From NCBI GenBank assembly GCA_030679635.1, contig JAUXSZ010000160.1, forward strand, positions 1-6,403: 6,403 nt of DNA, given 5' to 3'. The notes beneath the pieces are model-generated. The model worked only from the letters and a program-made list of their open reading frames with translations, ran no database searches and had not been told where the DNA came from. The DNA comes from Sulfuricurvum sp. GTDB taxonomy: Bacteria > Campylobacterota > Campylobacteria > Campylobacterales > Sulfurimonadaceae. The stretch's first letter is position 1; each line of letters starts with the position of its first letter. Both the position numbers and the translations under genes were made by a program. Shown piece by piece: positions 1-5,726 of the stretch.

Positions 1-549
1 ATTAATACCTTTTGCTTCTTCAACGGTGATAACACCATCGCGGCCTACTTTATCCATAGCTTCTGCGATCATAGCACCGATACGCTCATCGGAGTTTGCA
101 GAGATAGTTGCTACTTGCGCGATCTCTTTTTTATCGTTGATAATACGTGAAGCCGCTTTTAGTTCTCCTAAAATCGCTTCTGTTGCTTTGTCCATACCAC
201 GTTTGACTTCGATTGGATTGGCACCTGCTGTGATATTGCGAAGACCCTCTTTGAAAATAGCATTTGCAAGGATAGTCGCCGTTGTTGTACCGTCACCCGC
301 TTCATCAGCTGTGTTGGAAGCCACTTCTTTAACGAGCTGTGCACCCATATTTTCGAGAGGATCTTTGAGTTCCACTTCTTTAGCAACGGATACCCCATCT
401 TTGGTGATCATAGGAGCGCCGTAACTTCTTTGGATAAGAACGTTACGACCACGTGGTCCCATAGTTACTTTTACGGCATCGGTGAGCTTTTGTACTCCGG
501 CAGCCAATTTGTTACGTGCGTCGTCTGAATAATGAATTTCTTTTGCCAT
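1..549 (-). CDS. groEL: Chaperonin GroEL (60 kDa subunit), N-terminal 183 residues, cut by window edge
   Basis: GroEL forms the double-ring cytoplasmic chaperonin that folds proteins in an ATP-driven cycle with GroES. Reading the minus strand from the ATG at 549-547 gives an uninterrupted frame to the window edge, beginning [19 protein letters not shown]. Family signatures are clear: the nucleotide-binding [10 protein letters not shown] (about residues 28-37), [17 protein letters not shown] (42-58), the GDGTTT phosphate-binding loop (85-90, containing the catalytic Asp86, Asp87 in E. coli numbering), and TISANSDE (148-155) in the intermediate domain. The visible part therefore covers the N-terminal equatorial and intermediate segments and stops near the start of the apical domain; roughly two thirds of the usual 545 or so residues lie outside. 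A Shine-Dalgarno AAAGGAA lies at 561-555 on the minus strand. It is 27 bp downstream of groES and surely cotranscribed. The identification is firm. Confidence 0.97.
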   Translation of the reverse strand, partial: MAKEIHYSDDARNKLAAGVQKLTDAVKVTMGPRGRNVLIQRSYGAPMITKDGVSVAKEVELKDPLENMGAQLVKEVASNTADEAGDGTTTATILANAIFKEGLRNITAGANPIEVKRGMDKATEAILGELKAASRIINDKKEIAQVATISANSDERIGAMIAEAMDKVGRDGVITVEEAKGIN

Positions 550-576
550 TGTTGTTCCTTTAATATGATTTGTTTA

Positions 577-837
577 TTATTTAATGATTCCGAATAAATC
601 ATCCGTTTCGATGACCAAATAGGTTTTACCCTCTATCGTGAGTTCATTGCCGGCATATTTGCCGAATACGACAGTGTCGCCCGCCGCAACGTTCTCTACT
701 TCAGTGCTGACAGAAATGACGGTACCCTGTGAAGGTTTTTCTTTTGCGTTGTCGGGGATAATGATACCCGAAGCGGTTGTGGTCGCCTCCTCGAGACGTT
801 GGACCAATACACGTTTTCCAAGCGGTTGAAAGTTCAT
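577..837 (-). CDS. groES: Co-chaperonin GroES (10 kDa), 86 aa
   Basis: GroES is the heptameric lid that caps the GroEL ring in the cytoplasm. The 86-residue protein starts [20 protein letters not shown] and ends DDLFGIIK. The N-terminal PLGKRVLV strand, the mobile loop (about residues 16-32) with the GroEL-binding hydrophobic triplet after Gly24 (III, 25-27), the GTV strand (38-40), and the C-terminal [12 protein letters not shown] segment are all typical. It is shorter than the 97-residue E. coli protein, as I recall is common in Campylobacterota. The frame stays open upstream to an ATG at 903, but the start at 837 is chosen because it matches the family N-terminus and is preceded by AAAGGAA. 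The upstream ATG would also lie inside the -35 box. It is the first gene of the groES-groEL operon, transcribed away from the tRNA and taxis genes. Confidence 0.97.
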   Translation of the reverse strand: MNFQPLGKRVLVQRLEEATTTASGIIIPDNAKEKPSQGTVISVSTEVENVAAGDTVVFGKYAGNELTIEGKTYLVIETDDLFGIIK

Positions 838-841
838 AGCA

Positions 842-849
842 TTTCCTTT
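842..849 (-). promoter_or_regulatory. groES ribosome binding site (decides the start)
   Basis: On the minus strand AAAGGAAA lies about 5 bases before the ATG at 837. It supports this ATG over the in-frame upstream ATG at 903, which would add 22 residues that do not resemble GroES. Confidence 0.8.
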
Positions 850-874
850 ATTGTAATCAATTTTTATGGGAAGG

Positions 875-903
875 ATTGTACACGAGAACAGATTAATTGT
901 CAA
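875..903 (-). promoter_or_regulatory. Sigma70-type promoter of groES-groEL
   Basis: On the minus strand a perfect -35 box TTGACA (903-898) is separated by exactly 17 bp from TACAAT (880-875), one mismatch from TATAAT. Transcription would begin near position 868, giving a leader of about 30 nt before the groES ATG at 837. A consensus -35 is notable because campylobacterotal housekeeping promoters often lack one. The match is seen directly; activity is inferred. Confidence 0.85.
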
Positions 904-906
904 TTA

Positions 907-927
907 CTTTAGTCGAATAGACTCAAT
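907..927. promoter_or_regulatory. HAIR-like inverted repeat, probable HspR operator for groESL
   Basis: The plus strand reads CTTTAGT, seven bases, then ACTCAAT. The HspR-associated inverted repeat is CTTGAGT-N7-ACTCAAG, so 12 of 14 arm positions match and the spacing is exact. The element ends 3 bp from the -35 box of the groES promoter, about -39 to -59 from the expected start site. HspR is known to control groESL in Helicobacter pylori and Campylobacter jejuni. The repressor gene itself is not in this window, so the assignment rests on sequence match and position. Confidence 0.65.
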
Positions 928-1017
928 AATAATGAGTTTATATGATATAATCTTTTCAAATTTTGTGGATAGTTTAAAAAAGTTTTATGTTTTAGCTAAG
1001 AATAAGTTAGTTATCAC

Positions 1018-1023
1018 TATAAT
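1018..1023 (+). promoter_or_regulatory. Candidate -10 box for the tRNA-Met gene
   Basis: A perfect TATAAT lies 30 bp before the mature tRNA 5' end, preceded by T-rich DNA without a recognisable -35 box at 16-18 bp. This is typical of campylobacterotal sigma70 promoters. A second TATAAT at 946-951 is over 100 bp from the tRNA and less likely. Confidence 0.45.
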
Positions 1024-1053
1024 TTCGACCTTGTTCAACTATTTACACAAGAT

Positions 1054-1130
1054 GTCAGGGTAGCTCAGCTGGTTAGAGCACTGGTCTCATAAGCCGGGGG
1101 TCGGGGGTTCGAGTCCCCCCTCTGACACCA
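1054..1130 (+). tRNA. tRNA-Met (CAT), probably elongator
   Basis: This 77-nt gene folds into a full cloverleaf. The acceptor is GTCAGGG (1054-1060) against CTCTGAC (1120-1126), with one G-T pair. The D stem is GCTC/GAGC. The anticodon stem is CTGGT (1081-1085) against GCCGG (1093-1097) with loop CTCATAA, placing anticodon CAT at 1088-1090. The variable loop has five bases. The T arm is GGGGG/CCCCC around TTCGAGT. Discriminator A is at 1127 and CCA is encoded at 1128-1130. The paired G1-C72 end and the anticodon stem lacking the GGG/CCC pairs argue against the initiator tRNA. A CAT anticodon could also be the lysidine-modified tRNA-Ile, but the body looks more like elongator tRNA-Met. No hairpin terminator is evident downstream. 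Confidence 0.93.
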
Positions 1131-1198
1131 TCTACGATTCCAACAAACCCCGAAAAATTGATCTTCACTTAACGCTTCTCCTCACAATTGATTATTTC

Positions 1199-1210
1199 TG
1201 TAACATTACA
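1199..1210. repeat. Short inverted repeat TGTAA-CA-TTACA
   Basis: Two perfect 5-bp arms are separated by 2 bp in AT-rich DNA. Its GTAACAT (1200-1206) is the reverse complement of ATGTTAC at 1275-1281 in the tandem repeat downstream. The pair could be a regulator site, but chance is a fair alternative in such DNA. Confidence 0.35.
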
Positions 1211-1270
1211 ACTTTTAATCCCTCATCGATCCTTAAACTTTTTCTTTAACTAATCATTATAATTTTTTAT

Positions 1271-1292
1271 TAAAATGTTACTAAAATGTCAC
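1271..1292. repeat. Tandem 11-bp direct repeat upstream of the taxis genes
   Basis: TAAAATGTTAC (1271-1281) is followed immediately by TAAAATGTCAC (1282-1292), with 10 of 11 positions identical. One helical turn of phasing would place two protein-binding sites on the same face of the DNA, about 70-90 bp before the better -10 candidate. The repeat is seen directly; the regulatory role is inference. Confidence 0.45.
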
Positions 1293-1358
1293 ACAAATTA
1301 GTTATTATGTTTTCTGTGTATTTTTGGTAAACTTATAATTTAGTGTTAACTCACGGAA

Positions 1359-1364
1359 TATAAT
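1359..1364 (+). promoter_or_regulatory. Candidate -10 box of the PAS-MCP operon
   Basis: A perfect TATAAT places a start site near 1371, leaving about a dozen leader bases that still include the AAGG ribosome site (1373-1376) before the ATG at 1384. No -35 box is seen. A second TATAAT at 1334-1339 would give a longer leader and is an alternative. Neither a sigma28 nor a sigma54 consensus was seen. Confidence 0.45.
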
Positions 1365-1383
1365 GATATTACAAGGTTGAGAC

Positions 1384-1770
1384 ATGAGTAAAGAATATGT
1401 GTTAAAGGATACTGATTTTTTGGTATCGCAAACGGATGCAAAGGGCAATATCCTGTTTGCCAATGATGATTTTTGTAAAATTGCCGGATATACGATTGAT
1501 GAACTGGTCGGTAAGCCTCATAATATTGTTCGTCATCCCGATATGCCTAAGGACGCCTTTAAAGATCTGTGGGATACGGTCAATAGGGGTGAGATTTGGA
1601 CCGGATATGTGAAAAATGCGACTAAAATGGGTGGCCACTATTGGGTTTATGCGACCGTTTATCCAAGTATCGCTTGTGAGAGTGGAGAGTGCGGATTTTT
1701 ATCCTGTCGCCGTAAGCCCTCTGCTGATGAGATTGCCGACGCAGAGCGTCTCTATAAAACAATGAGCTAA
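1384..1770 (+). CDS. cetB: Aer/CetB-type PAS redox sensor, soluble, 128 aa
   Basis: A single PAS domain fills the protein, with no membrane segment and no signalling domain. It closely resembles the FAD-binding PAS of the E. coli aerotaxis receptor Aer: residues about 11-111 run through ANDDFCKIAGYT (26-37), KPHNIVRHPDMP (44-55) and MGGHYWVYATVYP (82-94). The Aer residues needed for FAD binding or signalling, Arg57, His58, Asp60 and Trp70, correspond to Arg50, His51, Asp53 and Trp63 here. The next gene supplies the membrane and CheA-facing parts, the arrangement known for CetB with CetA in Campylobacter jejuni energy taxis, so the symbol is by analogy. It would sense electron-transport or redox state through bound FAD. 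Oddly, three cysteines spaced five apart (98, 103, 108) line the last strands. AAGG at 1373-1376 supports the ATG. Confidence 0.85.
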   Translation: MSKEYVLKDTDFLVSQTDAKGNILFANDDFCKIAGYTIDELVGKPHNIVRHPDMPKDAFKDLWDTVNRGEIWTGYVKNATKMGGHYWVYATVYPSIACESGECGFLSCRRKPSADEIADAERLYKTMS

Positions 1771-1774
1771 AGGG
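1769..1774 (+). promoter_or_regulatory. Ribosome site of the MCP gene overlapping the PAS gene stop
   Basis: AAAGGG begins within the TAA of the PAS gene (1768-1770) and lies 5 bases before ATG 1780 but only 2 before GTG 1777. The spacing decides for the ATG, and the overlap suggests that ribosomes finishing the sensor initiate the transducer, favouring matched amounts of both. Confidence 0.6.
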
Positions 1775-1779
1775 ACGTG

Positions 1780-2889
1780 ATGAAAAATTCAGTAAAAATA
1801 ATCGTTCTGACCGTATTGGCAGTTCTTGGAATATTGGTTGGTGTATTCACGCAAAGTGTAGGTGGTCTTATCGGCGTTGTTATCGTGATGTTGTTTGTCT
1901 CAATATGGATGGTGACGAGCCCCTGGGCAGGTACAGAGGAGATGAGTAAACAAATGGATGACTTTTTACAGCTCATGCAGTTTAAGCGTAATCGTTTGCC
2001 TCTGATGGAGGCGAAACCAGAAAGTATGGAAGAAAAACTCAATGCATTGGTATTGGCGTATGAAGATATGTTGTTACGAGACACATCGGTTGCTGGAGAG
2101 ATGGTGCTTCTTGGTGATAAGGTGCGGCAGGGTCACTATGCGTGTCGTGTGGGGAGTGATTCAAAAACTCCGCATGTTCATTTGCTTCGAAAAACGATGA
2201 ACAATACTCTTGATGCGATCGAAGGGAATCTGGATAATGCAATCCATGTTTTAGAAGCATTATGTGAAGGAAAATTTTCAATCCGTGCCGATGTCAATGT
2301 TGATGCCAAAATGGGGCAAATGCTTGAGAAGATTAATGATCTAGGGGTTGCACTGCAATCGATGGAGTCTCAAAATAACGAAGCTAAAGAGGTACTTAAC
2401 GATAACACGCGTCATCTGAAAGAAACAATCGAAAATCTTCGCTCGACCAAGTTTGTGGAACTCAATGGAATGATTGAGACGACGGTAAAACGGATACAGA
2501 GCGTTGCGGGGAAAGAGCATGACCTTGCCGATAATCTTAAATTACTGGCGGGTAATGCTCGTGAAACGAAAGATATTTTAGTCACGATCGGCGATATCGC
2601 CGATCAGACGAATCTGCTGGCCCTTAACGCCGCGATCGAAGCGGCGCGCGCCGGTGAACATGGTCGGGGCTTCGCCGTCGTCGCGGACGAAGTACGTAAA
2701 TTAGCCGAACGGACACAAAAAAGCCTGGCTGAAATTGCAGCAACGATCAATGTATTGATCCAGGCGATCAGTGATAATAGCGAAGCACTGAATCAAAATA
2801 TGGACGATATGGTGGATTTAACGCATTACGTCGGTACGGTAGATCAAAAAATGGATGATTTGCTTGTTTCGATGGACGCTATGAGTTGA
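1780..2889 (+). CDS. cetA: CetA-type membrane-anchored chemotaxis signal transducer, 369 aa
   Basis: This is an MCP-like transducer lacking a periplasmic sensing domain. Two hydrophobic helices (about residues 6-23 and 29-46) form a membrane hairpin with a very short outer loop. Residues about 106-196 look like two successive HAMP-like units, the second clearer ([16 protein letters not shown] onward). A helical signalling arm follows, then the conserved hairpin tip for CheA/CheW (about 273-312; [20 protein letters not shown] and [19 protein letters not shown]). The C-terminal arm is plain, with no CheR/CheB-binding pentapeptide. GTG at 1777 is possible, but ATG at 1780 is preferred because AAAGGG (1769-1774) then sits 5 bases away. 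That site overlaps the stop of the PAS gene, suggesting translational coupling. It probably carries the signal of the upstream PAS protein. The tip-coding DNA is markedly GC-rich. Confidence 0.85.
   Translation: MKNSVKIIVLTVLAVLGILVGVFTQSVGGLIGVVIVMLFVSIWMVTSPWAGTEEMSKQMDDFLQLMQFKRNRLPLMEAKPESMEEKLNALVLAYEDMLLRDTSVAGEMVLLGDKVRQGHYACRVGSDSKTPHVHLLRKTMNNTLDAIEGNLDNAIHVLEALCEGKFSIRADVNVDAKMGQMLEKINDLGVALQSMESQNNEAKEVLNDNTRHLKETIENLRSTKFVELNGMIETTVKRIQSVAGKEHDLADNLKLLAGNARETKDILVTIGDIADQTNLLALNAAIEAARAGEHGRGFAVVADEVRKLAERTQKSLAEIAATINVLIQAISDNSEALNQNMDDMVDLTHYVGTVDQKMDDLLVSMDAMS
2581..2700. other. GC-rich block inside the MCP signalling-tip coding region
   Basis: Direct counts give 35/60 G+C at 2581-2640 and 41/60 at 2641-2700, against 23/60 just before (2521-2580) and 26/60 just after (2701-2760). 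The block encodes the most conserved part of the MCP tip, whose Ala/Gly/Arg content accounts for some of the rise, but synonymous choices (GCC, GCG, ATC, GTC, CGC) also shift to G or C. Confidence 0.75.
2586..2605. repeat. Perfect 20-bp palindrome within the MCP gene
   Basis: GATCGGCGAT is followed directly by its exact reverse complement, centred between 2595 and 2596. It encodes the I-G-D-I-A-D stretch at the start of the MCP tip and sits at the upstream edge of the GC-rich block. Confidence 0.8.
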
Positions 2890-3013
2890 GTTTTTTCGAG
2901 TAAGCATACGTTAATGAGAAGTGCATCTTTGCCCCTCATTTAGATAGATGATCAGCAGAAACGATTGGTTACGTACCTGAAGTGTATCGTATTTTCGTTA
3001 TTATTTCAAAAAG

Positions 3014-3019
3014 TATAAT
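3014..3019 (+). promoter_or_regulatory. Possible -10 box close to the pepN start
   Basis: TATAAT lies only 11 bp before the pepN ATG, without a recognisable -35. A start about 7 nt downstream would fall near 3026, beyond the AAGG ribosome site (3020-3023), giving an almost leaderless message. The box may therefore be fortuitous. The rest of the 141-bp gap (2890-3030) shows no other strong promoter. Confidence 0.25.
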
Positions 3020-3030
3020 AAGGTTTTTGA

Positions 3031-5631
3031 ATGAGTACCCCTACTGAGATCTATTTTAGCGATTACCGTCCCAGCGATTATGGGATCACAACCTGCCAAC
3101 TGGAATTTATTATTGAAAACAGCTCTACGCGCGTTGATAATGTAATGGAGGTCAAACGCCAAAACCCCGATGCAAAAGAGTTGAGATTGGACGGAGAGAT
3201 GTTGGATCTCGAGCTGCTGTGGGTGAATGAGACACTGTATGATGAGAGCATGTACACAATAGAATCGGATGCCCTGATTATTCCGCTGAACATGGATGCA
3301 GCCCGTATCCGCGTGATCACTCGAATCTATCCCGATGATAATACGGCACTGGAGGGGCTTTACCGCTCAGGGGGAATCTGGTGTACCCAAAATGAGCCCG
3401 AGGGGTTTCGCCGCATTACCTATTTTCTAGACCGTCCTGATGTGATGACCCGTTTTACGACGAAAATTATTGCCTCCAAAGAGGTCTCCCCTGTAATCCT
3501 TAGCAACGGAAATTTATGCGGAACGGCTACCTTGGAGAGCGGTAAGCATCTGGCCGTGTGGGAAGATCCTATCCCTAAGCCTTCGTATCTTTTTGCTTTG
3601 GTGGCGGGAGATTTGGGGAGCATTCACGATACGTTTGTCACGATGAGCGGCAAAGAGGTGGCCTTGGCCATCTATTGTGACAAAGGAAATGAGTCCAAAT
3701 GCCATCATGCGATGCGCAGCTTGAAAAAAGCGATGCAATGGGATGAAGAGGTTTACGGAAGAGAATACGATTTGGATATCTACAACATTGTTGCGGTAGA
3801 CAGTTTTAATATGGGGGCCATGGAGAACAAGGGGCTGAATATTTTCAACTCCCATTATGTTCTGGCGGATGAGCACAGCGCAACAGACAGTGACTTTATG
3901 GGGATTGAGAGCGTCATTGCGCATGAGTATTTTCACGCCTGGACGGGGAACCGTATCACGTGCCGCAACTGGTTTGAGCTGACCCTCAAAGAGGGGTTGA
4001 CGGTATTTAGGGACCAATGTTTCAGTGCCGATATGAACTCGCAACTGATCCAGCGGCTTGATGATGTTAGAGCGCTTCGTGAGCGGCAGTATGTCGAAGA
4101 TGCAGGGCCGACGGCTCACCCGATCAAGCCCTCATCCTACCTAGAGATCAATAATTTTTACACGGCAACGGTGTACGAAAAAGGGGCTGAGGTGATTCGG
4201 ATGCTTCATACCCTTTTGGGGAAAGAGGGATTCGCAAGGGCAACGGATCGCTATTTTGAAAACTTCGACGGACAGGCCGTAGGAACGGAGGAGTTTTTAT
4301 GGGCGATGCAGCAGGAAAGCAGTATCGATCTGACGCAGTTTAAGCGGTGGTATGCCCAAGAGCGAACACCGACACTGGTTATCACGAGCGACTACAATGC
4401 GCAAGCGCAGACGTTAACCCTGAATATTACACAGCAGATTCCGAATAATACGCACAACAAAGAGCAGCTTCCCTACGCTATGCCATTTGGAATAGGGCTT
4501 CTGGATTCAAAGGGAAACCCGTTTGAGTTAAAAAGTGCCAATGCAAAAATTATCCGGGAGGGGATAGTGTGGATCGACCAAGCCGTCAATGCCCTAGTAT
4601 TTGAAAACATACATGAAGCCCCGAAACTTTCTCTTAATCGTCACTTCAGTGCCCCCGTGCGCATTGAGTGCAGTGAGATCGATTATTCCTTTTTGATGGC
4701 ACACGATTCGGATGGATTTGTCCGCTATGAAGCGGCGCAGCAGTTTGCGATTGCAACTCTCCACTCCATGATGGCTACCGAGGTACCAAGCGAAGCGTAT
4801 TTGAATGCCTACGGAAAAATTCTCGAAGACGATACCATGGACAGGATGTTTAAGGCACAGCTTTTAGAGTTGCCGACGTTGTCGATGATGATGCAATTCC
4901 AAGAGGTTATCGATGTTCAAAAAATACACTGTGCCCTCGAAAATCTCAAGCGTACCCTTGCAAACCGTTTTGCAAAGAGTATTGAAAAACAGATCCATGA
5001 GCTGTATGAACCTGGCAACAGTTCCATTGATGCCCTTAGCATGGGGAAGAGGGCATTGAAAAATCGTTTGCTCTCTTTATGGATGAGCCTGGAAGAGGAG
5101 AGGTGTGCCTCTTTGTGTAAGCGCTATTATGATGAATCGCTCAGCATGACCGATCGTCTAGCGATGCTTGATTTGCTCGAAAATCATGCTCCCCATTTGG
5201 CAGCAGAAGCGTTTGCCCATTTTTATGAGGAGCATAATAGTAATACCCTTGTTATGAACAAATATTTTGCCCTTTTGGCTTCTTCACAACGTGATAGAAC
5301 CCTCCAAAGGGTCATTGCGTTGCAAGAAGACAAAGTGTTTGATGAAAAAGTGCCGAATCTGGTTCGTGCATTGTTCGGATCGTTTGCCCGTAATGCAGTG
5401 GCGTTTCATGAGGTGAGTGGCAGCGGATACGATTTCATTGCCGATAAGATTATTGAAATTGATCTCCTAAACCCTCAAATCGCGTCAGGATTGGTGGGTG
5501 CATTTAAAAGTTATGATAAATTATCACCTCTTCAGAAGCGTAAAATGGGGTGTGCATTGGAGAGAGTAAAGAATCATCCAAACCTTTCGAATAATGTGAA
5601 TGAGATCGTCAGTAAGATTTTAAATATTTAA
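3031..5631 (+). CDS. pepN: Aminopeptidase N, M1 zinc metallopeptidase, 866 aa
   Basis: PepN is a broad-specificity cytoplasmic aminopeptidase that trims N-terminal residues from peptides and completes protein turnover. The length matches E. coli PepN (870 aa) and there is no signal peptide. Catalytic parts are intact: the exopeptidase motif GAMEN (262-266); the zinc site HEYFH (298-302) with Glu321 in LKEGLT as third ligand; catalytic Glu299; and the transition-state Tyr382 in VYEKGAEVIRM. Each is one residue from its E. coli counterpart. Domains follow the family order: N-terminal beta domain (about 1-190), thermolysin-like catalytic domain (about 190-440), small beta domain (about 440-540) and C-terminal helical domain. 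The ATG is preceded by AAGG (3020-3023). It is probably its own transcription unit, 141 bp after the MCP gene, with no evident tie to it. The identification is firm. Confidence 0.97.
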   Translation: MSTPTEIYFSDYRPSDYGITTCQLEFIIENSSTRVDNVMEVKRQNPDAKELRLDGEMLDLELLWVNETLYDESMYTIESDALIIPLNMDAARIRVITRIYPDDNTALEGLYRSGGIWCTQNEPEGFRRITYFLDRPDVMTRFTTKIIASKEVSPVILSNGNLCGTATLESGKHLAVWEDPIPKPSYLFALVAGDLGSIHDTFVTMSGKEVALAIYCDKGNESKCHHAMRSLKKAMQWDEEVYGREYDLDIYNIVAVDSFNMGAMENKGLNIFNSHYVLADEHSATDSDFMGIESVIAHEYFHAWTGNRITCRNWFELTLKEGLTVFRDQCFSADMNSQLIQRLDDVRALRERQYVEDAGPTAHPIKPSSYLEINNFYTATVYEKGAEVIRMLHTLLGKEGFARATDRYFENFDGQAVGTEEFLWAMQQESSIDLTQFKRWYAQERTPTLVITSDYNAQAQTLTLNITQQIPNNTHNKEQLPYAMPFGIGLLDSKGNPFELKSANAKIIREGIVWIDQAVNALVFENIHEAPKLSLNRHFSAPVRIECSEIDYSFLMAHDSDGFVRYEAAQQFAIATLHSMMATEVPSEAYLNAYGKILEDDTMDRMFKAQLLELPTLSMMMQFQEVIDVQKIHCALENLKRTLANRFAKSIEKQIHELYEPGNSSIDALSMGKRALKNRLLSLWMSLEEERCASLCKRYYDESLSMTDRLAMLDLLENHAPHLAAEAFAHFYEEHNSNTLVMNKYFALLASSQRDRTLQRVIALQEDKVFDEKVPNLVRALFGSFARNAVAFHEVSGSGYDFIADKIIEIDLLNPQIASGLVGAFKSYDKLSPLQKRKMGCALERVKNHPNLSNNVNEIVSKILNI

Positions 5632-5726
5632 GAAAAATTCTAAAAAATAATTTTAAGTTTTTGATGTTTTTTTGATAAATTTGGGCTATAATCGATTATA
5701 CGAACGATTTTTCCCAAGGAGACACG
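5632..5726. other. AT-rich gap between pepN and the SQR-like gene
   Basis: These 95 bp begin directly after the pepN stop, which itself lies in a 12-bp AT palindrome (5620-5631). AAAATT and AATTTT arms near 5634-5655 could form a weak all-AT stem, but there is no convincing intrinsic terminator. The 3' half carries the promoter and ribosome site of the next gene. Confidence 0.5.
5687..5700. promoter_or_regulatory. Palindromic promoter core of the SQR-like gene
   Basis: A perfect 14-bp palindrome, TATAATCGATTATA, contains a consensus -10 box (5687-5692) and its mirror on the other strand (5700-5695). Plus-strand transcription would start near 5699, inside or at the end of the palindrome, leaving a leader of about 28 nt with AAGGAG (5716-5721). 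No -35 fits at 16-18 bp; the upstream DNA is T-rich. The CGATT within the palindrome (5693-5697) recurs 12 bp downstream at 5705-5709. An operator overlapping the start site is an inference. Confidence 0.55.

Larger units (their letters stand above)
1131..1383. other. AT-rich intergenic region between tRNA-Met and the PAS gene
   Basis: No credible coding frame is seen in these 253 bp. They hold a short perfect inverted repeat TGTAA-CA-TTACA (1199-1210), a tandem 11-bp direct repeat (1271-1292), and two TATAAT boxes (1334-1339 and 1359-1364) likely to serve the downstream taxis genes. No intrinsic terminator for the tRNA transcript is apparent. Confidence 0.6.

Noticed and set aside
838..903. 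Upstream in-frame ATG at 903 extending GroES by 22 residues
   Set aside because: The extension has no GroES similarity, overlaps the -35/-10 promoter, and the ATG at 837 has its own ribosome site and the family N-terminus.
921..937. ACTC-N9-GAGT core resembling a CIRCE (HrcA) element upstream of groES
   Set aside because: The outer arm positions of CIRCE (TTAGC and GCTAA) do not match, and the overlapping HAIR pattern at 907-927 fits far better in arms and spacing.
866..1063. Plus-strand 65-codon open frame running into the tRNA
   Set aside because: AT-rich low-quality protein with no recognisable motif, spanning the opposite-strand groES promoter and the tRNA 5' end.
2913..2940. AATGAG/CTCATT stem after the MCP gene as a terminator
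   Set aside because: Only 6 bp of stem with a 16-base loop, and no T-run follows, so it does not meet the intrinsic terminator pattern.
3514..4119. Minus-strand 201-codon open frame inside pepN
   Set aside because: It is antisense to the most conserved catalytic part of pepN, and its translation matches no family I recognise; the pepN frame fully explains the region.
5620..5655. AT palindrome over the pepN stop and a weak AAAATT/AATTTT stem as a terminator
   Set aside because: All-AT pairing is too weak, and such arms are expected by chance in DNA this AT-rich.
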